64,000 nucleotides of DNA from Symbiodinium natans (taxonomy: Eukaryota > Sar > Dinophyceae > Suessiales > Symbiodiniaceae), in NCBI GenBank assembly GCA_905221605.1, contig CAJNDS010002274.1:460856-524855 (forward strand), in the 5' to 3' direction. Each line of letters starts with the position of its first letter. The first letter of the stretch is position 1. Of the stretch, positions 1 to 9,224 are shown piece by piece. The position numbers and the translations under genes are program-made. The notes below the pieces were generated by a model. It did not search any database and had not been told where the DNA came from. It worked only from the letters and a program-made list of their open reading frames with translations.

Positions 1-845
1 TGACCACATAGCACATGTTCAGCAGCGTTGCTGAGTGCCTCCCAAGCTGCATCAACATCATCACGGTTTAATGCTTGCAGAAAGGGTTCGCTGCACCAGC
101 TCTGCTCAAACTTCTCAGCGATGGACTTATCATCCAAGTTGTTAGGTTGCAGTCGAGCCGGACTTTTATATTGTGGGATGCCCGCCAAATTTTCAAACTC
201 GTAGCACACCGCATAGTGATCAGCAACTGAAATATAATTTTTCAAAGTTGTTGGAATCACGTTCGGATGGGCCAAGCCGTAGTCAATGCGCCTCTGTCCA
301 TTCAACCTCGTAGGTGGCAAAGTGCGAAGCGGACCAAAATAAGAATCCAAATTCATTGCCCCACCTTGGCAAAAGGCTGCTTGAAAACATGCACAATCTT
401 GTTCAAGATTGAAGTCGCCCATGATGATCCACGGGAGGCCAAAACTTTGGACGAAAGTCAACGATTGAAGTACCAAGGCCGCAGCGAGGTCCTCATCGCT
501 GGCATCTCCGTAAACCGAGCCGATGACATATTTCTGCACAAGGCCATCGGCTAGGAACTCGCAGCAGGCAAAAACCGCGCGGTCTGAGTCCAGTAGCTCA
601 GGAGCTGTCACCTTTCGAATCGGCTCCTGCGCAACAATGGCGACACGCGGCACCGGGCCGCTTCCCAAAACACACTGAAAACCTCGTCGTTTCCAATCCT
701 GTACATATCTATGTGTAGAAGACGGGTTGATGTCAATTTCCTGAAGGAAAAGTACATGCGGTACACAATGTCCAAAAGAACTCAGGAGTGCAGGTGTTTT
801 CGCCACACCCTGTCGCCCAAGGTTCACTGTTGCAAAGGTCTTCAT
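1..845 (-). CDS. LINE ORF2, N-terminal APE-type endonuclease domain (partial)
   Basis: The minus frame is open from the ATG at 845-843 to the window edge (281 complete codons). It reads as an endonuclease/exonuclease/phosphatase domain of the type that nicks target DNA for target-primed reverse transcription. Visible motifs are LFLQEI (catalytic Glu36), GSVYGD (about 109-114), GDFN (Asp144, Asn146), RRIDYGLA (185-192) and SVADHYAV with the Asp209-His210 pair. These are the conserved metal and catalytic positions of the family. The start ATG overlaps the ORF1 stop in the four bases ATGA. After about residue 220 the sequence is a linker leading towards the expected reverse transcriptase, which is not in the window. 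The assignment to APE-type LINE ORF2 is firm; the exact clade is not determinable here. Confidence 0.85.
   Translation of the reverse strand, partial: MKTFATVNLGRQGVAKTPALLSSFGHCVPHVLFLQEIDINPSSTHRYVQDWKRRGFQCVLGSGPVPRVAIVAQEPIRKVTAPELLDSDRAVFACCEFLADGLVQKYVIGSVYGDASDEDLAAALVLQSLTFVQSFGLPWIIMGDFNLEQDCACFQAAFCQGGAMNLDSYFGPLRTLPPTRLNGQRRIDYGLAHPNVIPTTLKNYISVADHYAVCYEFENLAGIPQYKSPARLQPNNLDDKSIAEKFEQSWCSEPFLQALNRDDVDAAWEALSNAAEHVLCG
842..845 (-). promoter_or_regulatory. ATGA stop/start overlap coupling ORF1 and ORF2
   Basis: On the minus strand the four bases ATGA hold both the ORF2 ATG (845-843) and the ORF1 TGA (844-842). Such overlaps are the usual setting for translational termination-reinitiation, reported for some LINEs. 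Coupled translation here is inference. Confidence 0.6.
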
Positions 846-3800
846 GCTTTCTTTGGACGGCTCTCAAGGGCTGCGATTGCAGCCCGGCAAAGACCTTGCA
901 AAACTTCATCTTCCATTCCATGTCGAGCAGGGGGCTTTTTCATGAGTTTTTGTAGCTTGCTGACGCGATGCTTGACGAACTTCGGGTCGACCTTCTCATC
1001 ACACCTGTGTGTCTCAGCTTTGCTGGTATTCCAAAAACACCGGCAGCATGTTGGGCACTGTCCTGCGCTCTGCAAACAAAGTCGCTCTCGCTTCTGTCTC
1101 AGCACTACCCGCGGCCAAGAAAACAAGACAAAGCCATCCGGAAAACGAGGATTGATAACCCGTTGAGCCGCAGACTTGTTCAAGTGGTGGGCTCGCACCT
1201 TGCGAGTGAAACTGATGTCAACGCGCCTGTGTGCAAAGGCCAACCACTTGGAGATGGACAACTCAGAGTGCTTCGCCTTTCTGTGCTCATTTTTGAGCAT
1301 TGCAAAACCGCCCTCGGTGAGCTTGGTACGCGTCAAGCAGGAAATGCCAACACGACAGCCAGGAACTGGGCAGCGCCAAGCAGCAACGTCCTTCCCCGAA
1401 AGTCGCTGAAGTCCTTTGGGATGTTTCCTGCGGCCAGGGCATCCAACACCACCATGCGCACTAGTCAGATGGTAGTTGGCCCCCGTGGAGGCGGAGCCTG
1501 CGCTCTCATAGGTGCCAACATACGGACATTGCTCACAACGAAATTGGTAGACGCCTGGTTTCACCAAATACTTAGACGGTCTCACCTTTGCCGTCTGCTG
1601 GTCAGCCTTACCCTCATTGGCGACGTCCTCTTCGTCCTCACTAACGTGTTGCGAAGCTGTTGCCTGGTTCGAGCGCGCCGACGGTCCTGCCACAATCCTT
1701 GCCCTCTTAGAACTTTCAGCAGAAGTCATGGGTCGCGTTGAGGAGCGCCGTCGCTTGGAACAAGTCTTAGCCGAAGACGTAGAACCCTTGTAGGCCGAGA
1801 AGCGTAGGCGCGAAGCTGGTGCAGTTCTCGAAGGGGCCGAAGAGACACAGTCAGCGTAGTCAGAAAAAGCCAGGCCACCACCTCCTCGATTCCCTGAAAA
1901 CTTGGGGACTGAAGCGCCAAGCCATAGCTGTGCAATCTCCTTTCCAGGGAGCCTCACAAACTCGTAATGCGCCGCCTCATACTTCAGGCACAAGAAGTGA
2001 CCCATCTCTGTGGAATCAGCCTTAGCCGGGAACTTGTGGATGCAGTCCTGGTGAACAACAATGATGTTGAGCGCGTGGGCCACACTGACAGCATATAGTT
2101 CGAGGTATCCTCCATAGGCCCCTTGCTGTCGGATTCGATCCGTGTACTCCATGAAACCACCGTTGAGCTTGGTGCCGTCCGGCGCAAGTCCATCCCAATG
2201 TGGTTCAACAGCATCACTGTGACTAGCTAGCCAGTCAGCAAGGGCTGCCCTCACCTGACGATGTCCAATGCGCTTGGATTCAATCTCACTAACTCCTTGA
2301 GCAACTGCTTCGAACAAGCAGTTTCCTTTGCCGCGGTTCTCGACGATATGGGCCGTGTCTGGAAGCTTGAAAATCTTAGGCTGCTTGGGCGCAGCTATTG
2401 AAGCCTGAGCTTCATCACCTGGCAAACTTCGCTTGGCACCAGCAGGTTCAAGGACGGTAGCTTCGTCACCATCAACGACCATGTCCTCAAGGGGTGAGGC
2501 CGACGCAGCCCCTTCAGTATTTGCAGTGGTCAAAGTCACCTTGCGCGTTCCTGCATTTGCTTTGCCTTTGGGCTTTGCAGTTTTGATGAAGTCCTCCAAA
2601 GGTGCAGGTTTGAAGCTGTGAGTTCGCTCCGTTGGAATGGCACTTGTCATTCCCTTGGAACGTTTGCGGCTAATCTTTGTGGCCTCAGCCACGTGTTCAT
2701 TGCCATCCTCGTGAGTGAGCTGAAGTGGTACAAAGTCACGCAAATCAGCGCGGGAGGCTAGGAAAGTCCATAGAACGCCTCCACGACGTGAGGTTCTGGA
2801 TTGGATTTCTATCTCACCGAAGCCACCTTCAATCAAGACTTGCTCCACATCCTCAAGGAGCCATCCAGGACCAGCTCCACGAAAGTGCCAAAGAGAACGT
2901 CGAGGAACAATGCGAGGATCAAGGGCATCAAGACGCAGTCCTAGGCGGTTGCCATTGGCTACTAGTCCATGTTCATTGGCATCTTTGCGAACACGCCCCA
3001 AGTACTGTGACCAGTCCTCAGAGGCCTCTTTGTTGACCCACAACAAAGAAGGCTGGCAAACACCAATATCATTCCAGTTGACAGGCGTCAAGAAAAGGGC
3101 AACCCCCGAATGAGCCCTTCCGGATGAAGCCAAAAGCTGGTTTCCAGCCTCCACGGTCGCTCGGACAAGTCCTGTGACCTCTGTTCCATCCTTGGCAACC
3201 CAGCCCCAGCTGTCAATGATCGCCCCCAGGTTGCTAGGTAGGACTCGGCTCGCCCATTGTCGTAGCGCGCGTGCAGGCTTGCTTCTTATCGATTCAAAGC
3301 TCTCAGCGTAGTGCTCGTGAAACGAAGCTCGGAAGACTATGGACTCAGACTTGTCACGAGCCTTAGGCGCCTTGACCTTGACAAACTCAACCGCCGGCGC
3401 GAGCACTGCCTCATGTCCAGCAAAGGAAATAACAAAGCAACGCCGCAATCTGTGATGCCCGCTTAAGATGCCAGGTACATGTCGCTCCTCAACTTTGCTC
3501 TCTTTGGCCACGCTGTCCAAGTCCTCGGATTGAGGCCCCGTGTAGATCATCACCGTTCCGTCCGGGCACCCACCCTTGAGCATGCCGTAGGCATCCTTGA
3601 GGAGCTCAGCCCCAACTTGTGCCACAAAGGGCTCATTTGCGTCCAACGCGTTCTCAATGTCCTCGAGGGTGGTCGCATAGCCCTTGCATCCAAAGTGCTG
3701 AGCTTTTGCTTTCCACCCCACCTCGGTCCACTCTGCATTGGCCGCAGCATCAAGTCTAGCAGCCATTGGAGGCTGCTTGCTTTCACGCCATTCACCAACA

Positions 3801-4894
3801 ATCTTGGCGAAGCTCTTCTCAGCACTAGTCAGAGGTCCAGGGCCACCCTTTGAGTGAGCGTTGTGGCTGGGTACATCACTGTTGTTGCCCTTGCCCTTCT
3901 GCTCATTCTTGAAGCCCTTCTTGCCTTTCCCTTTGCCATCGAAAGTGTCACCGCCAAAACCGGAAGCATTGCCAATGGATCGATCATCATCCTTCGCCGT
4001 TCCTTTCTTGCCCTTGCCCTTGGGATCAGCGTTTCGTCTCACATCATTCTTGCCTTTGCCTTTGGACTCATCCCCTTTTGTCACTGGGCGAGCAGGTGGT
4101 GCAACGTTGGAGCCTGCAGCAACAGACAAGAGACCCATCAAACCATCTGGTCCACCCAAAGATTGCTGAAGTAGGTCTTTGAGAACGGAGCGAATCATGG
4201 GTTTCAACAACTTTGCCAACTCTGCTTGACCTCCCTTGCCGAAGGTCTGATTCCAAGCTTGCTTCCGAGCTCGAACACGTCTTGTCCTTTTGGCGCCACC
4301 AGGTCCTGGATGTGAGGCTTCGCCCACACGTTTGGCCACATAAGGTGACAGCCGGAAAGCATCACATGTCAAAAGTTTGCCACTCCCCTGGGCAGCAGCT
4401 AAGTATCCATAGATGGGTCTTGCCGAACCACATAGCAAGAAGCCACGGCGCAACCACATGGAGCACCTAACGTCCTTCTTTACTACACAAGCATGCCAAC
4501 GACGTGGTAGTGGAACACGTCTCCCTCCAACTCGCCTCGCCGCAAAGCGAGCACATCGAAGGGCACTCCACAATGCATTGATACGCCTTCGTCTTTCACG
4601 TTTGGATTGCAGATTCACAGCTCTACGCCTTAGTGCAATCAATCGATGGCGTAAACGGCTTTTGCCCATCAGCCGATGCCTTCGATTCATATGTTTTTGG
4701 TTGCATTTTACTGGCTCAGCATCAATCGTGAAAGGCCAGCTCTTTCCCCAAGCGCCAGCGGCCACAACAATGCATGCCAGTCCCATCATCCAAAACACCT
4801 TGTAGTGCTTAAGTGTTTCGCTGACATCCCAACCAGCGAATCCCACATCGAAGGAGATCTTATGTCCCTTCAACACAGCAATCATCAAGCACAT
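842..4894 (-). CDS. LINE ORF1 protein with OTU-like cysteine protease and zinc fingers
   Basis: The product is 1,350 aa from the first in-frame ATG (4894). The frame is open to 5023 but has no earlier ATG, so the start is uncertain. Visible from the N-terminus: hydrophobic segments near the start and at about 36-50; an Arg-rich stretch (about 70-130); the motif VGEASHPGP (190-198); a Lys/Gly-rich region of KGKGK repeats (about 278-340); a long region I cannot assign (about 360-730); an OTU-type protease (about 849-981) with GKGNCLFEAVAQG (Cys859) and AAHYEF (His976); and Cys/His clusters C1120-C1123-H1142-H1147, C1175-C1180-H1204-H1209 and C1280-C1283-H1296-C1298, like nucleic-acid-binding zinc fingers. 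OTU domains hydrolyse ubiquitin or polyprotein bonds. Here a role in processing ORF1/ORF2 or in countering host ubiquitination is inference. The stop TGA overlaps the ORF2 start. Confidence 0.75.
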   Translation of the reverse strand: MCLMIAVLKGHKISFDVGFAGWDVSETLKHYKVFWMMGLACIVVAAGAWGKSWPFTIDAEPVKCNQKHMNRRHRLMGKSRLRHRLIALRRRAVNLQSKRERRRRINALWSALRCARFAARRVGGRRVPLPRRWHACVVKKDVRCSMWLRRGFLLCGSARPIYGYLAAAQGSGKLLTCDAFRLSPYVAKRVGEASHPGPGGAKRTRRVRARKQAWNQTFGKGGQAELAKLLKPMIRSVLKDLLQQSLGGPDGLMGLLSVAAGSNVAPPARPVTKGDESKGKGKNDVRRNADPKGKGKKGTAKDDDRSIGNASGFGGDTFDGKGKGKKGFKNEQKGKGNNSDVPSHNAHSKGGPGPLTSAEKSFAKIVGEWRESKQPPMAARLDAAANAEWTEVGWKAKAQHFGCKGYATTLEDIENALDANEPFVAQVGAELLKDAYGMLKGGCPDGTVMIYTGPQSEDLDSVAKESKVEERHVPGILSGHHRLRRCFVISFAGHEAVLAPAVEFVKVKAPKARDKSESIVFRASFHEHYAESFESIRSKPARALRQWASRVLPSNLGAIIDSWGWVAKDGTEVTGLVRATVEAGNQLLASSGRAHSGVALFLTPVNWNDIGVCQPSLLWVNKEASEDWSQYLGRVRKDANEHGLVANGNRLGLRLDALDPRIVPRRSLWHFRGAGPGWLLEDVEQVLIEGGFGEIEIQSRTSRRGGVLWTFLASRADLRDFVPLQLTHEDGNEHVAEATKISRKRSKGMTSAIPTERTHSFKPAPLEDFIKTAKPKGKANAGTRKVTLTTANTEGAASASPLEDMVVDGDEATVLEPAGAKRSLPGDEAQASIAAPKQPKIFKLPDTAHIVENRGKGNCLFEAVAQGVSEIESKRIGHRQVRAALADWLASHSDAVEPHWDGLAPDGTKLNGGFMEYTDRIRQQGAYGGYLELYAVSVAHALNIIVVHQDCIHKFPAKADSTEMGHFLCLKYEAAHYEFVRLPGKEIAQLWLGASVPKFSGNRGGGGLAFSDYADCVSSAPSRTAPASRLRFSAYKGSTSSAKTCSKRRRSSTRPMTSAESSKRARIVAGPSARSNQATASQHVSEDEEDVANEGKADQQTAKVRPSKYLVKPGVYQFRCEQCPYVGTYESAGSASTGANYHLTSAHGGVGCPGRRKHPKGLQRLSGKDVAAWRCPVPGCRVGISCLTRTKLTEGGFAMLKNEHRKAKHSELSISKWLAFAHRRVDISFTRKVRAHHLNKSAAQRVINPRFPDGFVLFSWPRVVLRQKRERLCLQSAGQCPTCCRCFWNTSKAETHRCDEKVDPKFVKHRVSKLQKLMKKPPARHGMEDEVLQGLCRAAIAALESRPKKA

Positions 4895-5202
4895 GAAAAG
4901 CAACAGACTCACACAGCCTGCGCCTATGGAGGATGGATACTTCGCTCGGCCCAACAGGAGGCCGCCCGCATTCGCCTTCGTGGAGGCGTTCCCGTGAATG
5001 CACTTGCCTGCAACCCCATTGTGCTAGTAGTGGAGCAGGCTGTTGCAGCATGCCCAGTTAGCACTCGTGCAACATCCTCGAAAGGGCTTCCCTTGAACTC
5101 CCCACACCCCCCAGCCTGTGTACCTGCCGCTTCACGGTGATAACTTTGAAATAGATACAGTAGTACAGCACGTATTCTTTACTGAATGACTCTATTGCCA
5201 GT

Positions 5203-5534
5203 TAATCCGTTCCCCCTAATATTAAAGGCCCCCCCCCCCCCCCTCCCTTGCAAAAAAACCCCCAAAGGGTTTTTTGTATTAGGGGGGGTTCTTATCGTTT
5301 GTCCGAAAAACCAGCCCGTCCTTATTGCAGCACGCTGGCTCAGCAGCCCAGCCTAAGCCTAGACAGCTACGTTTGGAAAAGGTTCATGTTTCTGCTTCCG
5401 GCTTCCAACCCTCCCCCCCCCCTAACTCCCCCCTCTCTCTGTAGAGGTTTTAATAGGGACAGGCACGGGATCGGGTTTTTGGGCCAGGGGGTTCTTTATA
5501 TTAGGGGGGTATTAATTTTAGGGGGAACGGATTA
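5203..5534. mobile_element. Foldback/MITE-like element with inverted ends
   Basis: The left end (TAATCCGTTCCCCC, 5203-5216) is matched exactly by the inverse complement at the right end (5521-5534). Beyond this the similarity continues imperfectly (CTAATATTAA against CTAAAATTAA). If the outermost TA on each side is a target-site duplication, the termini are ATCCGTTCCCCC/GGGGGAACGGAT with a TA duplication, as in Tc1/mariner-type MITEs. Inside are long C and G runs and a second palindrome at about 5250-5276 (A7-C5-A3 against G3-T6). No transposase frame is present, so it would be non-autonomous. Confidence 0.6.
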
Positions 5535-6609
5535 TCGTAAGAGCTACACTCCACTTGCACTCAACGCAGGTTACATGTGTCTTCGATGACGACTGTACCA
5601 ATGTGGCACAGCTGGCAGGGTGCCTGCCGCTGCAAGCATGCGCGTCGTTCTGAAACGGTCATAGGATGTGATAGGCAAGACAGTCAAAGCAGCTAGAAGC
5701 ACCGGTGCTTTTGTTTTCAGGCTGGCCCAGCAAGTCTGGACACGTGCCGGCTTCGTGCCTAGAGTTTCCGCACCGCGCAACCGTTGGGCTGAACTGTTGC
5801 CATCCCAGCAGAACCCGGCCAAGGTACAGCATCAATCTCTGTACGGGCGCGAGTTTTCATGCAAGAAGTTCATCCCTTCAGATGTTTCCAATTACGGTTT
5901 TATGTGTCCCAATGTCATCTGTCTGCAATGCTAGAACACTCTGCATCTCAGGATGCATGCCATGCCTGCTAGGGATGTTGATGTAGGACGGACCTTTATC
6001 AGATGTTCCTGGTGGTAGCCGCTGTGCCCAGATTCTGCTCAGCTGTGCAAGGTGGATTTACGCAATTTTACCAGCTGAATGCTTGCAGTGGCTGTCAGAT
6101 GACGGCTACCAAAGTTAATCATGAAAAGAAGCTCTTTTACCGCCCCGATTCACTAACATGATCCGCTTCTGGTGCTAAACTGAGTTTTCCACCTGACAGT
6201 AGCGGGTGAGCGACAGCAGCATGATTTGGAAATCCACTTGAAGCACGTGTGTCTTCCACTTATCCCGATGCTGGTTGTTGTGATGCCTGTCTGGGACTGT
6301 TGTCTCCCACTCGTCTCCCTTTGTAAATGAGCAGCTGGGATATGCGAGCACACCCGGGATGCTGCGACGCCTCTCTGGGACAGTTGTTTCTCATAAGGCT
6401 CATGGACGTGATTTTCTGCGCTCCCGTCTTCTGGATTGCATGGCTTTCGCTGAGCCAACAGCAAGACACCGCACCGACCTTGCGAACAGAACGACTTTGC
6501 AGCATAGCATTTGCACCCTGCCAGCGCACCTTTTTCACCACCAAGGTGTGTCGGCAGCAGGCCTACTGAGGACTAAGCAAGAGCTCTGCAAACCCCCTCC
6601 GTTTTTGTT

Positions 6610-6647
6610 TTGTGTGTGTGTGTGTGTGCGTGTGCGTGCGTGCGTGC
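6610..6647. repeat. GT/GC alternating microsatellite
   Basis: Alternating purine-pyrimidine tract: TG dinucleotides followed by TGCG units. This composition can adopt Z-DNA, but no function is indicated. Confidence 0.9.
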
Positions 6648-8824
6648 TCTTCAAGTCGCCGAGGGACTCCGCGTGACATTCCGGTTTGACCTTGATATTC
6701 GCAGCTATTCGGCTCTGAGTTCCATCAACTCCTGCTGCACACTTTTGTGCCAACCCAAAAACGCCCGGAGCTGAGTCCTAAGGCCTGGGGGGCAAGATAT
6801 TTGAAAAGCGTAAACCGGAGGCACGCCATGTACGCCATGCATCTGCTCTACAAGAAGCTCCATATTCCGTTGCAGGGGTCACTATGCGATCCCTGTGTTT
6901 GCTATAGCCTTCCTGGGAAAGCTGTACTGCATTCGCATATGTTTCTCGGGTTGTGATTGTGCTCTTCTTGTATTTCTTTCGCACTCCATCTTGACGGCGA
7001 ACCCTCTGCTCCTATTGTCCTCGTATGTTTCTCGCACTTCTTCTTGGACTTGTTTGTGACTTCTTTCATCGACGATTCGTGTGTTTTAGTCCCACTGATT
7101 CCGGACGGACGCCCGTCACAATTCTAGTGAAGGCTGCACCAGCACGGCCTGTCGCAGGAACAGTTGTGACAGCAACGCCGTCAGAGTGATGGATAAATAA
7201 GGCACGTGTTATACTGCCCGAACCCAAGGCTGGGTATGGGCTGGACGCCCCCGCCGCGCTGCTTGGCAGCAGTGAGCGAGTCCTCTCGTCCTGCCTGCAG
7301 ACTTTGTGTGAATTGGTGGGTGCGTTCCCCTTGGAGGCCGCCTGGCGCGGTGGCCACTTACAAGTCACTATAGGCCGAAAAGAAGCACCAGACAAGCGAG
7401 AACTAGAAGCTACTTACAGAATAACTTCGTGATAGAGCCTTCAGGCGATGAAGTGACGTGCTGCAGAAAGGATGACAAATCCCCGTTCTGTGAGCCTCAC
7501 TCAAGCTCAGGACCGGCTTTGACCCCCTTCCTGGTCTGGCACTCATTTGTTTCGTTGTTGCTGCCACTCCCAGAGATGCAGACAGTCCTGAGGCCCGGGT
7601 GCTCCTTGGACGTGCGAGCATTCGGCCCCCCGTGAAGGTTCAGCCCCCCGTCGCGGCCGCGGCCTCCGCTTACAAGCGTCAAGACGGCATACGTGGCCAC
7701 ATGTTGTAGCTGAGCTGTTGATCCTGAGGCGAGTCACAAGATCCAGGAGCCCCAAAGGCCGCCAGAAGCAGGCACGATGACTTCAGATGTCGGGCGGCGG
7801 TTTCCAGTCCACGTGGTCAGTTTATGGCAGGAGAGAAGCCGGCCCGTAAAGCCGAAATAAAGTATAGACTTGCTGGCGGACTCTTAGAGCTGCTTAGGAT
7901 GAAACAAGAATTGGGAATGAGGGAATGAAACCAGATCCTCTTCGCCTCTCTGCCGAAATGCCGCCACGCAGCTGAAAGGCAAAGGTTCCGCTGCGGCAGC
8001 GCCCCTCTTCCCGTTTCCGCAGTGCTGGGCGCGGCGCTTATAACGTGCAGCGTTATGTTGCTTTGAACTCGTTCCTGTCCTGACGAGACCAGGCTTCAGA
8101 GATGCTGCTGGGCTTGCCCCTCGGTTTTAGCTGCCTGCATGTCTGTTGAAGCCAGTTTTGCTGCCGCTCTGTCAGAAGGGGCCGCCGCATCCCGTCTAGC
8201 AAACGCCAACGGACTACATCAGCCCCCAAACATAATGTGAATGACATCAAACAAAATGCCCAAAGCCTCTCAGGAGCCCTACAGTCCCTACAGCCCAAGG
8301 ATGGGCGGCTCTTTGTGGTGAGCTGTTGCAACTCACGCAGACAACGTAAAGTGACTAAAGGCCCGTGTAAACGTGCACAATGGACTACAATATGCAATGC
8401 GCGATGAAGAGAGTCCCATCTTTTGCATTAGTTTTTTTTGGGGTGGGGGGCCTCTTGAAGCTGAAGTTCAACATCGCGCGTTGAGGTTCACGCGCTCAAG
8501 TTTCTTCGTTTGTTCTTCACTGCCTTGTATCCAAAAACCTAAGTGGAAGAAGCCCCAAGAGCCCTCGCAATAATGCCATATTCGACTTTTCGCTTCCTCG
8601 CTTCACTTCAACAACCAATAGTTGATACAAGTCTTGTTAATGTGACCCTTCAGAGCTTGTGAATGGTGGCGGTGTGTCCACCCTGCCACGACGAGTGGCG
8701 CAAGTGGCTGTCACGTGGTTCGGCGGTGTGACCGTCCTGCCAGCAATAGAGACTAGAGATGAGCGTGAGCGGCAAGCGGCGGTGAGGGGGGTGCCACTGT
8801 CACTGCGAGCAAATGCGCGCAAGT

Positions 8825-8847
8825 GGCTTGGCTTGGCTTGGCTTGGC
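8825..8847. repeat. Short TTGGC pentanucleotide tandem repeat
   Basis: About four and a half consecutive copies of GCTTG/TTGGC units in otherwise unique sequence. Confidence 0.8.
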
Positions 8848-9224
8848 GAGGTTTCTTTACTAAGCGTGCCGTTGAAAGACGTGTCAGCGGAGCAGCCTAA
8901 GCCTTGACCAGCATACAGAAGCGGCTTCATGGCTACTGTTGATGTGCTCTCTGTGGAGGGCGCCAAGGCAAGAAGCTCGGTGTCGTCTTCAGCGTCACGC
9001 TCCGAAGTGAGGAGCTGGCCCTGAAGGCTTCACCGACCTGCCGCATAGCTCCTGTCAAGCGTTCCGATAAAGATGCAGGTCATGCACCGGCCGACCCTCG
9101 AGAGCCGCGGACGAGGAGCTGCTGTGCAGGAGGAGCTCGCCGTCTGCGGCATCTTGCAGGACGGGACATTCCCACCCGAGAGGCCAAACTGGGTATTATG
9201 TCATCATGGTATTGCCAATTGCAG

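Larger units (their letters stand above)
1..5023 (-). mobile_element. Non-LTR (LINE-type) retrotransposon, 5' portion
   Basis: Two consecutive minus-strand frames form the 5' half of a LINE-like element: ORF1 with OTU protease and zinc-finger motifs, then ORF2 opening with an apurinic-endonuclease-like (EEP) domain. The reverse transcriptase that should follow lies beyond the left edge. The right border is set at 5023 because the ORF1 frame is open to there (a stop lies at 5024-5026). Any 5' UTR could extend further, perhaps to the foldback element at 5203. No LTR or target-site duplication can be seen because the 3' end is missing. Both frames are free of stops, which suggests a young or still active copy. 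Confidence 0.8.
5535..9224. other. Gene-poor region, no recognisable gene
   Basis: Only short frames without family motifs occur on either strand. A GT/GC microsatellite and a TTGGC tandem tract are the only clear structures. Unrecognised upstream exons of the kinase-like gene could lie towards the right end (about 9060-9220), but I cannot support their boundaries. Confidence 0.5.

Noticed and set aside
842-4954. Plus-strand frames opposite the retrotransposon ORF1
   Set aside because: They are antisense shadows of a motif-bearing 1,350-residue frame and carry no recognisable domain.
5203-5534. Part of the retrotransposon 5' UTR
   Set aside because: Its perfect inverted ends with flanking TA make it a separate element, although it lies less than 200 bp from the LINE.
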